Assembly (NCBI RefSeq): GCF_015694725.1
Contig: NZ_JADQDQ010000013.1
Coordinates: 32,939 to 96,938 of the forward strand
From: Hymenobacter jeongseonensis
GTDB taxonomy: Bacteria; Bacteroidota; Bacteroidia; Cytophagales; Hymenobacteraceae
Length of the DNA stretch: 64,000 nucleotides
Direction: 5' to 3'
In this document: one piece after another, positions 8,522 to 16,379 of the stretch
Numbering within the stretch: the stretch's first letter is position 1
Layout: every line of letters begins with the position of its first letter
Program-made: the position numbers and the translations under genes
The notes under the pieces: generated by a model
Told to the model about the DNA's origin: nothing
The model's input: only the letters and a program-made list of their open reading frames with translations
Databases searched by the model: none

Positions 8522-8860
8522 ATGTTCACCAAACACGCGCCCAAGCTCCTCGTCCTGCTCTTGACCCTGCTCATCGGCGGCGGCATCATCGCGGCCAAAT
8601 CCCCTGCCGAGCCCAAGCAGTACGACTACGTTACGGTGGTGCTCTACAACCGCACCACCTTGACCCTCTCCTACAAAGACAGGTTCGAAGAAAAAAAGGT
8701 CGCCTTTGCCGGGGAGAAGCACGTCTACAACTTCACCCCGCTGCTGGCCCAAATCGGGGAATTGGAAGCCCAGGGCTACGAGCTGGTCGTCGCCGACTAT
8801 CAGCCCGGTTCCGAGTCCAGCCGGCAGTCGAATTACGCCCTCCTGCGCAAACCCCGCTAG
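8522..8860 (+). CDS. small membrane-anchored or secreted protein, DUF4177-like
   Basis: A 112-residue protein with an N-terminal hydrophobic segment (KLLVLLLTLLIGGGIIAA), either an uncleaved anchor or a signal peptide. The rest has a YDYVTVVLYN strand near the start and ELEAQGYELVVADYQP near the end, then YALLRKPR, the order seen in DUF4177-type domains (a strand, a helix carrying LGxxGWELV, and a final YxLKR strand). Function of that family is unknown. It lies 57 bp after the integrase in the same direction. Confidence 0.55.
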   Translation: MFTKHAPKLLVLLLTLLIGGGIIAAKSPAEPKQYDYVTVVLYNRTTLTLSYKDRFEEKKVAFAGEKHVYNFTPLLAQIGELEAQGYELVVADYQPGSESSRQSNYALLRKPR

Positions 8861-8910
8861 CAGGCCACGCCCTACGCGCCGAGTTGCTCCACGGCAAAAG
8901 GGGGGCACTT

Positions 8911-8932
8911 CTGTGGCAAAAAACTGTGGCAC
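8911..8932 (+). repeat. paired CTGTGGCA repeats (probable integrase arm sites, outer left)
   Basis: CTGTGGCA occurs at 8911-8918 and again at 8924-8931, 13 bp apart. The pair lies 113 bp before the att core at 9044. The same pair occurs 54 bp after the other core (58218-58237). This geometry fits arm-type integrase binding sites of the element outside the island. Confidence 0.5.
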
Positions 8933-9043
8933 GGACGTGCCCACCGCCGCTTGAGCTGGCTTAGTCCTCGGACCCAAAACCGCCACCACAGCGCATAGAG
9001 GCCATTTGGCTAAGTCTGCCTGAGCCTGAATAAGCGCCTGGAC

Positions 9044-9059
9044 GTCCCGTCCAGACCGC
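9044..9059 (+). other. attachment-site core, left end of the 49-kb island (att)
   Basis: The 16-bp sequence GTCCCGTCCAGACCGC is repeated exactly at 58149-58164 in the same orientation. It contains short inverted arms GTC/GAC around a 7-bp centre (CCGTCCA), the usual size of the strand-exchange overlap for tyrosine recombinases. Paired arm-like repeats sit on both sides. Interpreted as the left junction of an integrated element. Confidence 0.65.
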
Positions 9060-9069
9060 TACCGTTTGT

Positions 9070-9108
9070 AAAAACACCCTGTAAGTCATGCACTTGCAGG
9101 GTGTTTTT
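9070..9108 (+). terminator. strong hairpin terminator beside the left att core
   Basis: A 12-bp perfect stem AAAAACACCCTG / CAGGGTGTTTTT, with a further short AAGT/ACTT pairing in the loop, followed by GTTTTC. The A-run before and T-run after the stem make it usable in both directions. A similar hairpin lies at the same relative place beside the right core (58177-58216). Confidence 0.7.
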
Positions 9109-9115
9109 GTTTTCG

Positions 9116-9135
9116 GGTAAAACATAGGTAAAACA
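9116..9135 (+). repeat. paired GGTAAAACA repeats (arm sites inside island, left)
   Basis: GGTAAAACA at 9116-9124 and 9127-9135, 11 bp apart and 57 bp after the core. The same 9-mer pair is found inside the right end at 58015-58035. Same-strand orientation at both ends is what an excised, rejoined attP would need. Confidence 0.55.
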
Positions 9136-9198
9136 AGTGGGATTCTTCCACAGAGTTGGCGTGAATTATTCCCCAGCTCGCCAAGGGAAAGCTTGACG

Positions 9199-10086
9199 CT
9201 ATGACGGCCCACTTGAGGGCGCGAAGTGGTACCCTAACAATTTCCTGATTGAACGCTCTGTGAGCGTAGCCACCAGCCTCCGCAGGTCAGTTAGTGAGCC
9301 GATGAGCGTGAGCACAGTCACAACGGTCAAAATAATTTTGACGATTGAGTTATCCGCGTAGCGCACGTTGAGGAACACCAATAGGAGCACCACGCCGAAA
9401 AAGGCTGCCCAGGCTATCACTGCACTAAGCCTTTTGACTCGTTCCAGAAAACGTTCAGCGAATTGATCTGCCGTAAAACGTTGCTCTGGGTTGAGCAGCC
9501 CCTTGGCCTCAAACGCCGCCCGGATGGCGCGCATGGAGACGATAGTCAAGAACTCTGACTCAAACCAGGGAAAGGGGTGCCGCCATAGGTGCGACACCAT
9601 CTTGTTCAGCCGCTCGGCATCGGGCTGGCCTTGGTCGGTCATTAATCGGAACACCACCGAAATCTGGTGGTAATCCTCCCGAGCGTTGTGGTTGCCGGCC
9701 AAGATGTTCTCGAAGGTCTTGTTCACAAGACGCTTTTCGTTCTCGTCAACTGGGCGCAATCGAATCACCTGCCGCAGCCAGCCGTCGTCCAGTTGGAACT
9801 TGCGTACCGTGCACACGAGAGCGAAAACGAGATAGTCATTGTGCACCCACTCGGTGTCTGGTCGCAGTCGGCGGGTGCTCAGCTTTAGGTAGAGCGCCGC
9901 GGCAGTTGTACGGTCGTTGTCGCGCACGCTGGTCAGCAGGTGCTTCACGGCGCCTTCGTTATCGGCCGGGTCTAGGGCACCCAGTGGTGGCATCGGCTGC
10001 CCGTCAAGGAAGTCGATGAAGAAGCAAACGAGCGGGGTGGCTCGTAGGGGCTTCCAGTAATCCGCTTTGGCTTCTAGAGAAACCAT
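9199..10086 (-). CDS. two-helix membrane protein downstream of pAgo (candidate BPAM-type effector)
   Basis: Encodes 295 residues. The first 210 are soluble and helical, with no recognised enzyme motif. Two membrane helices follow near residues 218-238 (VIAWAAFFGVVLLLVFLNV) and 247-265 (SIVKIILTVVTVLTLIGSL), then a short basic tail. The start overlaps the 3' end of the Argonaute gene by 13 bp, so the two are translationally coupled. Known catalytically inactive long-B pAgo systems carry one of three kinds of partner: nuclease, SIR2 or membrane protein. Position and topology make this the membrane type, which would permeabilise or depolarise the cell on guide-directed detection of invading DNA. 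That role is an inference; the topology is directly visible. Confidence 0.65.
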   Translation of the reverse strand: MVSLEAKADYWKPLRATPLVCFFIDFLDGQPMPPLGALDPADNEGAVKHLLTSVRDNDRTTAAALYLKLSTRRLRPDTEWVHNDYLVFALVCTVRKFQLDDGWLRQVIRLRPVDENEKRLVNKTFENILAGNHNAREDYHQISVVFRLMTDQGQPDAERLNKMVSHLWRHPFPWFESEFLTIVSMRAIRAAFEAKGLLNPEQRFTADQFAERFLERVKRLSAVIAWAAFFGVVLLLVFLNVRYADNSIVKIILTVVTVLTLIGSLTDLRRLVATLTERSIRKLLGYHFAPSSGPS

Positions 10087-12299
10087 TTCTTTTCGCGCAA
10101 TTGGGAGTTGGCAATCCCCGCATTCCAGCCCGGGATGCTACGCAGGTCACTGAGCTGGCGCGTCAGTAGGTTGGCGTACAGGAGCGTCGCGGGAGTATAA
10201 ATCGGCTCGAAATTGCGGAAAGACAGGCGGCTGAATTTGAACACCTGCTGCACCACGTACTGGACATCTAGGAAGGTCGACTTCTCGTGAATGCTGACCA
10301 GCACGGGCGTGGGAACGCCGTGCCGAACATTTCGCATCTCCTTATTACCCACGAGCTGAACCAAGCATTGGCGCGAGCCCAGCGGCCAGGCATACCCCCT
10401 ACTCGGAACAAACGCTCCCTTACCGCTCGTCCGAGAGTCGTCGTGCAGCAGGTAGGGATGACGTTCCGCCAACGTCACAAAGGCGAACTTGATGTCATAC
10501 TGCGGGTATTCATTCACCAACTGCGCCACCACGTCAGCCTCCAAGTTCTTGATGGGCTTGAAGATGTGAAAAATCAGGCGGATGCGGTCCTGCGGGCTCC
10601 AACTATACTCGCTGGAAAGCCGGTCAAGCGCATCCTTCAAGTTGCTGAGAAGGGTGGCAAAATACTCGTCGAAAGGTACGTGGCGCGTTCGGCTATTGGT
10701 CAGGTACTTCCCATCGGCCGCGAAGAAGGTGCTGATGCCGACAAAACGGGTTTGGGCAGCACCGGCATACTGGCTATCACGAAGGATGGTGTGGCCAATG
10801 CCGATAACCAACTCCCGGTCCACGCTCTGGTCCACTGGAATGGTCCAAGGGGTGCCGCCCAGCTTGGCGTAGAGTTGCAGCGCGATGCCGTCGATGGTGA
10901 ACGTGGGGTTCGCAGCCGTCTCCGGCTTGATAAACTGCACGACTGTGCCCTGCATGTACAAAAATGACTTTACCCGGAAGTACGGGTTATCCACATTGGG
11001 CAGGTTTCGGAAGTCCGCTGACGTCTCCATAATGGCCAAGTCGAAAGCTGCGTCCAGCTTCTGCACACCTCGGTCGATGGCCGCGAGGTAGGCGGCGGCC
11101 GAGTAATCTCCAATTTCCTCGATGATGTAGGTCATTGAGGTCAGCCGGTACTTGTTCACCATACCGTTGCCGAAGAAGCTGTGTTGCGGAATACCGTCTC
11201 GTAACTCGGCCAGGAACTTGGTGAAGATGCTCGCGTTTTGCCTGTGAAAGACCACGAGCACCTTGGGGGCATTGAGTGAGAAGCCCACGGACCTGCTATA
11301 CGGCCCGTGCTGGTTCAGGCCTTGCGATGGGAAGAAGCTCTGACGGGTCTTGCTGATGTCAAAGATGAGGCTCGGCTCACTCAAGGAGAAGCCAGTGGGT
11401 GCGGTTACCGTGTTCCGGTCACTGATGCGAAAACCAAAAGCGTCTTGGTTACGATACTCCAGTCGCCGCAGCCACTTGCTTAAGGACTCAATCTGGCTCA
11501 TGACCACATCGGGCTTGAGCTGCCGGGCCTCAAGCTCTTTGATGGTACGCATGATGGTGTCCGCACGGGGTTCCCCCACGTTCCACGCCAGAAAGGCAGT
11601 AATGTTAACGCGGGAGTTGTGGAGGTGCAGTTCGTGCAGGGGGTAATCTGCGGGGCCCTCATTGGTCAGCACGGTGGCTACTCCGCTGATAATCCGCTGC
11701 ACGGGGCCGAGCAGGGATATTTCTGGTGCAACAACCCCATCCGAGTAGTCAAGCGCCTGGATGCCAATAACTTCGCGCCCCACTAGGTCGAAGCCCGTTT
11801 CGGCTAAGTCCTGGCAGGTCCGGTTCAGACGCCATTTGTAGCGGTGGTTGACGAGCATTCCAAAGGTCAATTGCTCCGCGTTGCTTTCATTCTGCCGGAA
11901 TTGCACCTCGGTGATGCGCTTGAAAGTTAACACGTCGCGCAGTGGTTCGGGCACCACGTCGGCCGCCAAATCCAGCTCGCGGCGACGGGCAGCGAAGCGG
12001 AAGGGATAGAACTCTGGTTGCAGGTCTGGTTGGTCTCGCTTCACCGCCCGGAAGAAAAGGTGTTTAATCAGCGAGCTGACCACCTGTGGCTCCTGTTGAA
12101 TGGATAACCGCGCCGTTTCTCCAATCGTAGCCGCACCCTCCTCCCCTGGTGAGATGTAGATGTAGTCGCCGCGTCGAAAAAAGGAATGCGTACTGTTGTG
12201 CTCCTGACGCAGACGCCCAAGCAGCCCGTCTTGATACGGCACGCGCTGTACGTCAAACTCCGTGAAGTCAAACTCAATTGGGTAGAAGTTGGATTTCAT
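10074..12299 (-). CDS. long prokaryotic Argonaute, catalytically degenerate (long-B type)
   Basis: A 741-residue protein with the overall plan of a long pAgo. The PIWI half shows ordered landmarks: VNKYRLTSMTYIIEE in MID, then FTIDGIALQLYAKLGGTPW near 480, VIGIGHT near 500, FVGISTFFAADGKY, RLIFHIFKPI near 575, YDIKFAFVTLAERHPYLL and PTPVLVSIHEKSTFLDVQYV near 665. Active pAgos carry Asp in the VGxDV position and Asp in the HRDG position. Here these read G (VIGIGH) and FK (HIFKPI), so the DEDX tetrad is lost and the protein should bind guide and target without cutting. Such proteins signal through a partner; the coupled membrane protein downstream fits. A 106-aa gene precedes it by 34 bp. Confidence 0.8.
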   Translation of the reverse strand: MKSNFYPIEFDFTEFDVQRVPYQDGLLGRLRQEHNSTHSFFRRGDYIYISPGEEGAATIGETARLSIQQEPQVVSSLIKHLFFRAVKRDQPDLQPEFYPFRFAARRRELDLAADVVPEPLRDVLTFKRITEVQFRQNESNAEQLTFGMLVNHRYKWRLNRTCQDLAETGFDLVGREVIGIQALDYSDGVVAPEISLLGPVQRIISGVATVLTNEGPADYPLHELHLHNSRVNITAFLAWNVGEPRADTIMRTIKELEARQLKPDVVMSQIESLSKWLRRLEYRNQDAFGFRISDRNTVTAPTGFSLSEPSLIFDISKTRQSFFPSQGLNQHGPYSRSVGFSLNAPKVLVVFHRQNASIFTKFLAELRDGIPQHSFFGNGMVNKYRLTSMTYIIEEIGDYSAAAYLAAIDRGVQKLDAAFDLAIMETSADFRNLPNVDNPYFRVKSFLYMQGTVVQFIKPETAANPTFTIDGIALQLYAKLGGTPWTIPVDQSVDRELVIGIGHTILRDSQYAGAAQTRFVGISTFFAADGKYLTNSRTRHVPFDEYFATLLSNLKDALDRLSSEYSWSPQDRIRLIFHIFKPIKNLEADVVAQLVNEYPQYDIKFAFVTLAERHPYLLHDDSRTSGKGAFVPSRGYAWPLGSRQCLVQLVGNKEMRNVRHGVPTPVLVSIHEKSTFLDVQYVVQQVFKFSRLSFRNFEPIYTPATLLYANLLTRQLSDLRSIPGWNAGIANSQLREKKWFL

Positions 12300-12333
12300 A
12301 GGTCGCTTTTTTCTAGCAATTACACAACTGGCT

Positions 12334-12654
12334 TCAATATGATAAGTCAGCAGTAATTACTAGCACAGGGCCTCTTAAAATGTCATCTTCGTCCTCAGTG
12401 TCTACTAAGATTCCTGTTATCTCGGAAAAAACCTTCATAGCAGCCGGATTTGCTTCGCCTTCAGAGTCAAACACGGAATAAATCAGGTATCCATTCCCAT
12501 TGGCAAGTACATCTACCAAAAAAGGTGCGCAACCCAGAATCTCTGCAGCTGATTCTGAGCTCTGAATCACCTGGCCGCTCACCTCATTTAAACAGAACTC
12601 TGCTCCCACGATAGCGACCGGAGCTTCACTTGGCTGGTAAAGTGTAGTATTCAT
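12334..12654 (-). CDS. hypothetical small acidic protein upstream of pAgo
   Basis: I take the ATG at 12654 as the start, giving 106 residues (MNTTLYQPSEAP...). The frame is open further upstream, but that extension would overlap the divergent Vsr gene antisense and has no protein-like character. The protein is acidic, without signal peptide or membrane helix, and looks like a compact alternating strand/helix domain (NGYLIYSVFDSEGE, then GPVLVITADLSY). It ends 34 bp before the Argonaute start on the same strand, so it may be a third component of that operon. No family recognised. Confidence 0.5.
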   Translation of the reverse strand: MNTTLYQPSEAPVAIVGAEFCLNEVSGQVIQSSESAAEILGCAPFLVDVLANGNGYLIYSVFDSEGEANPAAMKVFSEITGILVDTEDEDDILRGPVLVITADLSY

Positions 12655-12747
12655 TCTAATGTCTTTTGCTTCCAATGTGCAAGGTAGCTTATTCGATAGG
12701 CATTGATTTTTCTCGCACAAATATCTCTTAATATGCGTTAGGCAGGT

Positions 12748-13185
12748 ATGGCCGATGTGCATAGCAAGGATACTCGCAGCTTCAACATGTCCCGCATCAG
12801 GAGTAGGGATACAAAGCCTGAAACCATAGTTCGACAATATTTGCATCGAGAGGGTCTTAGGTTTCGCTTACATCATCCTGATTTGCCAGGCAAGCCCGAT
12901 ATTGTGCTGCCACGTTTTCAGACTGTAGTACTGGTGCATGGATGCTTCTGGCACGCCCACGACGACAAACCATGTTTTCGTCTGCCATCATCCCGCACCG
13001 AATGGTGGCAGCGTAAACTTGGTTATAACAAGGCTCGAGACTGGCAGCAGCAGCGTGAGCTTACCATGTTAGGCTGGCGTGTGATTGTAGTATGGGAATG
13101 TGAGCTAAAATCTTCCCAACGCGCTGAAACATTAAAGCATCTTATTCAGGAAATACTACACCCCCTTGACGACAGTTACGATTAA
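12748..13185 (+). CDS. vsr: very short patch repair (Vsr) endonuclease
   Basis: A 145-residue protein with the full Vsr pattern: SKDTRSFNMSRIRSRDTKPE at the N-terminus (residues 6-25), KPDIVLPRF near 50 with the catalytic Asp, VHGCFWHAHDDKPC near 65 carrying His and Cys of the zinc site, WWQRKLGYNKARD near 90, and a final WECEL strand. Vsr nicks 5' of the T in T:G mismatches that arise when 5-methylcytosine deaminates. It therefore partners cytosine methyltransferases, and one lies 10 kb downstream (23468) in the same direction, so the two probably belong to one modification system. Divergent from the pAgo operon. Confidence 0.9.
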   Translation: MADVHSKDTRSFNMSRIRSRDTKPETIVRQYLHREGLRFRLHHPDLPGKPDIVLPRFQTVVLVHGCFWHAHDDKPCFRLPSSRTEWWQRKLGYNKARDWQQQRELTMLGWRVIVVWECELKSSQRAETLKHLIQEILHPLDDSYD

Positions 13186-13271
13186 TAAAAGAAAAAAAAG
13201 AGCGATGGCATAAGTGATAGAGTTGTGTTTTTCGAGGCTACTTTGCGTCGGGCATCCATACTCTACCATGC

Positions 13272-16200
13272 ATGAATTATATCTACTGGAATAAATTAGT
13301 TGCTGATTTCCTTTTCACACCATCCCGTAAAAACCAAGAAGTTTTCCTCTATTTGACGGAAGACGATATTGTACAAGCCTTAAAAAAAGCTGCTGCTGGT
13401 TCTGGCACACAAGAGTTGGTTCGCCGAATGGCTGAATGGGAGGAAGGGGACATACTTTCCGATTTCTGGAAAGCACTGAGGGAAGGACCTCTATTCTGGC
13501 GCTGTCCTCCAAATCGCGCGCATCAAGACTACTGGGTGGGTGAAAATGGCCGTTCCAAGCGTCAATCCCGACCGGCTCCAACTAATCCCGCTCAATGCGC
13601 GACGTATGCACTTGCAGACTGGAGACGCGCCCCAGCATCCAGTACTAATACTAGCAGCCGCAAATTCTATCATGAGCAGGGTGCCCTAGCACAAACTACT
13701 CCGTTGCACCTGCTTTACTTGGCTTGTTTCACCATGCCATTCAGCATGGCAGATGCCACACAGCTTAATGCTGGCTTTTATGAGATTTGGCGGGCTTTCT
13801 TTCTAAGCAAGGGACTCATCTCCGGCGGCCATCATTTTCCTGACAACTCCCTCACGCAGCTCAACAGCAATTGGGCTGCAATGTGGGAGGAACTGGCACG
13901 CTGGAGTCAGGAAGAACTCGGTAGTGAGCGGGGTATATTACGTGCCAGGCAATTAGGGGGCTACAGTTATGTTGGGTGGCCACAATCACAATGTCTGCTA
14001 CCTCCCACTGCATTAAATCAACTGCCCCGGTTTTTTGCATACCATCACCTTATGCCTGGCAGCCGTATTGCAGCTGGGGAATTGCGTCAGCTTTTGCTAC
14101 AGGGGCCATTGGTACTACCTGCTGCGACTCTTAGAGAGCTGCGTACCGACACTGTTCTTGGACAAGCCCTTACCGATATTGTATCGCGCAAGCTGCAAGC
14201 ATGGAGTGGAAGCACGGGGTATCGTGAGCGTAGAACAGTAATCCGCAACGGTGTTCCAAGAGTAGAGGAAATCACCCTCCGTGGCAATACATATGGTACG
14301 CTTCTGCCGTTCCTGCCAATCGACCTCGCTGAGAGCGAAATGGTCAGCTGGTCTTATCGGCTTTCTATTAGAGCTCCGCTGCCAGAGAATCTTACAATTA
14401 CTGTCCCAGGTCAGCCGCCAGTAGCGGTACAACCAACTTCAGCGGAATGGTCTTGTGCTATTCCAGGTGTTTTGCCCAGTCCCATCCTTCAGGAATTTAC
14501 GGATGCTCACAACGGGTGGACACTTAGTGCCAAACTCCTTCCATTGCAAGTTTTTGCACCAGGTGGACGCTATGGGTTCTATCAATATTGGGCTCCAATC
14601 CCAGCTTTGGAGCACGGTACTGAGCTATTGGTATTATGTGAAAGAGAACTCGCCAGTGGAGTCCGTCAACTCGCCCAATGCGCCAACGCTTTTCAAGACT
14701 GGTCAAATTTTGCTGGGCTTCCGGCTAATTACAGTCTGTTTTGGCTAAGTAATTTACCTGCCAATACTTATTCATTTATTGGAGCTCCGGTAGCTATTGA
14801 AACATACATCAGGGCCCAAGGAGGTCTTGACTGCGGTTTTCGTTCTTTCCTGAGAAGTTTGCCGCCGTCGTTTCGCCTAATAAACGGAGCAGTAGGGCAG
14901 CAACTCGGCTGCACACTCCTCAACATCGGCCAGACGGCCGAGTTGCTGCCAGATAACCGAGCCCCACATGACCAAAGCGGTTGGATTCTGCCTGCCGATT
15001 TACCATCAGGACAGCCATTCCGCATAACCGGAATCGGGAAAGCAGAGCTCCAAACACTGCCGTTTAAGTTACAAGAGCCTGCACTGCCTACCTCCTACCA
15101 GGTCCCATTGCGAGGTCCTCGCGGAGAGGTTGCAAGCCCCGAGGAAACATTGGTTTACAATGGCACTTGCTTGTCGGGTCACATCGGCCAGCTACACCAA
15201 TTGCACCTACGAAACGGGGGAGTTCAGCCGCAGTTTGAGCCAGTCATTCCTTTTGGTCATCTTGCCCCGCCAGCTACTGCTTTCACGCAAGATAATTTTG
15301 GAGACTCACCCAATGACTTACTACTCCACTACCTGTCAAGCGTAAGCAAGCTAACCAACCAGGCCTTTGGCGAGGCTCTGCAAACCATACACGATGCACG
15401 ACGTCTTTCTTGTCCTGCACCAGCCCGCTATCCCACACCCACTACTGCCGACCGACAAGCTGCATTTCGCTTGTATAGCCAACTCGGCTTTGGTGATTAT
15501 GATTCTCTTGCTGGTACAATTCAGGTACTGCCCCCTGCCTTGCTGCGCCTCCCGATTGCCGGTAGTGCCGGGCGCCGAATGCTGCTCACGGGGGCCCGCA
15601 CCCCACAGCTTTTACTGCAGTTGCGTTCCGCTGCCGAAGCCCATGGGGTCCTGCTGACGATTAATAGTCAATTCAATGGCGAAAGTATCTGGAATAGCCT
15701 TTCTGACCCCGAAACAACCATTAGTTCTGCTACTACTCAGGCCTTTCGTCAACTCCTGCCCAACCGTGTAGAGCTGTTAGCCCATGGCCACCCAACGCAG
15801 GGATACGGTGATGATAAACTTAAAGGCCTGGCAGCGCAATGTGGTATCCAGTTTTGCGGCGATATGATCTCAGCCGACCTGCTGCAATTCTCAGGAAGCC
15901 TTATTGAATATCAACAGGCGCTGGCTCCTTACACCGAGGAACTGCCCACCGACTGGAAGCAGTCATGGTTTGACCCGCAAACGCTTAAATGGTACCCTGG
16001 AGCCGGTGACCGCGCCTTTTGCTTAACCGAATATGAGTACCGGGTGTACCGGCGGCAATGCTTCCTATGGCAGGATGGTATTCCCTACGCAGTTGATAAG
16101 AGCTGGGGACGGTACCTAGTATTGCAGCAAGCTAACCAACAGGTCCTGCACTACAACCACACCCGGCAATTGCTCAAGGTGCCAGCTGCCGCTCCCTTTC

Positions 16201-16370
16201 CTGAAATTCCCGCCCGCGCCGTTGCCCTTCTGAGCGGTTATGCCCCAGCCTTGGAGTGGGACACGCGTGAGAAGAGGCTTTACAACGTGTACCAAACCGG
16301 AAACACCTACACCCTACTGCATAGCCGCCTATATTCTGTCCTTGGTCAGCGGCTTCACGAAACTCTCTAA
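13272..16370 (+). CDS. large unknown protein of Druantia-like cluster
   Basis: Encodes 1032 residues; no P-loop, nuclease triad, signal peptide or membrane helix is visible to me. It is aromatic- and Pro-rich, with the texture of a multi-domain DNA- or protein-binding partner. The C-terminus (residues about 880-1032) includes YEYRVYRRQCFLWQDGIPYA and WGRYLVLQQANQQVL, which look like repeated strands. It ends 9 bp before the giant helicase gene, so the two are surely co-expressed. In Druantia systems DruE is accompanied by large uncharacterised partners (DruF/DruG in type II, DruH in type III). By position this is such a partner, but I cannot assign which from sequence. Confidence 0.6.
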   Translation: MNYIYWNKLVADFLFTPSRKNQEVFLYLTEDDIVQALKKAAAGSGTQELVRRMAEWEEGDILSDFWKALREGPLFWRCPPNRAHQDYWVGENGRSKRQSRPAPTNPAQCATYALADWRRAPASSTNTSSRKFYHEQGALAQTTPLHLLYLACFTMPFSMADATQLNAGFYEIWRAFFLSKGLISGGHHFPDNSLTQLNSNWAAMWEELARWSQEELGSERGILRARQLGGYSYVGWPQSQCLLPPTALNQLPRFFAYHHLMPGSRIAAGELRQLLLQGPLVLPAATLRELRTDTVLGQALTDIVSRKLQAWSGSTGYRERRTVIRNGVPRVEEITLRGNTYGTLLPFLPIDLAESEMVSWSYRLSIRAPLPENLTITVPGQPPVAVQPTSAEWSCAIPGVLPSPILQEFTDAHNGWTLSAKLLPLQVFAPGGRYGFYQYWAPIPALEHGTELLVLCERELASGVRQLAQCANAFQDWSNFAGLPANYSLFWLSNLPANTYSFIGAPVAIETYIRAQGGLDCGFRSFLRSLPPSFRLINGAVGQQLGCTLLNIGQTAELLPDNRAPHDQSGWILPADLPSGQPFRITGIGKAELQTLPFKLQEPALPTSYQVPLRGPRGEVASPEETLVYNGTCLSGHIGQLHQLHLRNGGVQPQFEPVIPFGHLAPPATAFTQDNFGDSPNDLLLHYLSSVSKLTNQAFGEALQTIHDARRLSCPAPARYPTPTTADRQAAFRLYSQLGFGDYDSLAGTIQVLPPALLRLPIAGSAGRRMLLTGARTPQLLLQLRSAAEAHGVLLTINSQFNGESIWNSLSDPETTISSATTQAFRQLLPNRVELLAHGHPTQGYGDDKLKGLAAQCGIQFCGDMISADLLQFSGSLIEYQQALAPYTEELPTDWKQSWFDPQTLKWYPGAGDRAFCLTEYEYRVYRRQCFLWQDGIPYAVDKSWGRYLVLQQANQQVLHYNHTRQLLKVPAAAPFPEIPARAVALLSGYAPALEWDTREKRLYNVYQTGNTYTLLHSRLYSVLGQRLHETL

Positions 16371-16379
16371 TCTACCAGA

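Noticed and set aside
12655..12846. N-terminal extension of the small pAgo-operon protein
   Set aside because: It would overlap the divergent vsr gene and has no protein character; the ATG at 12654 fits better.
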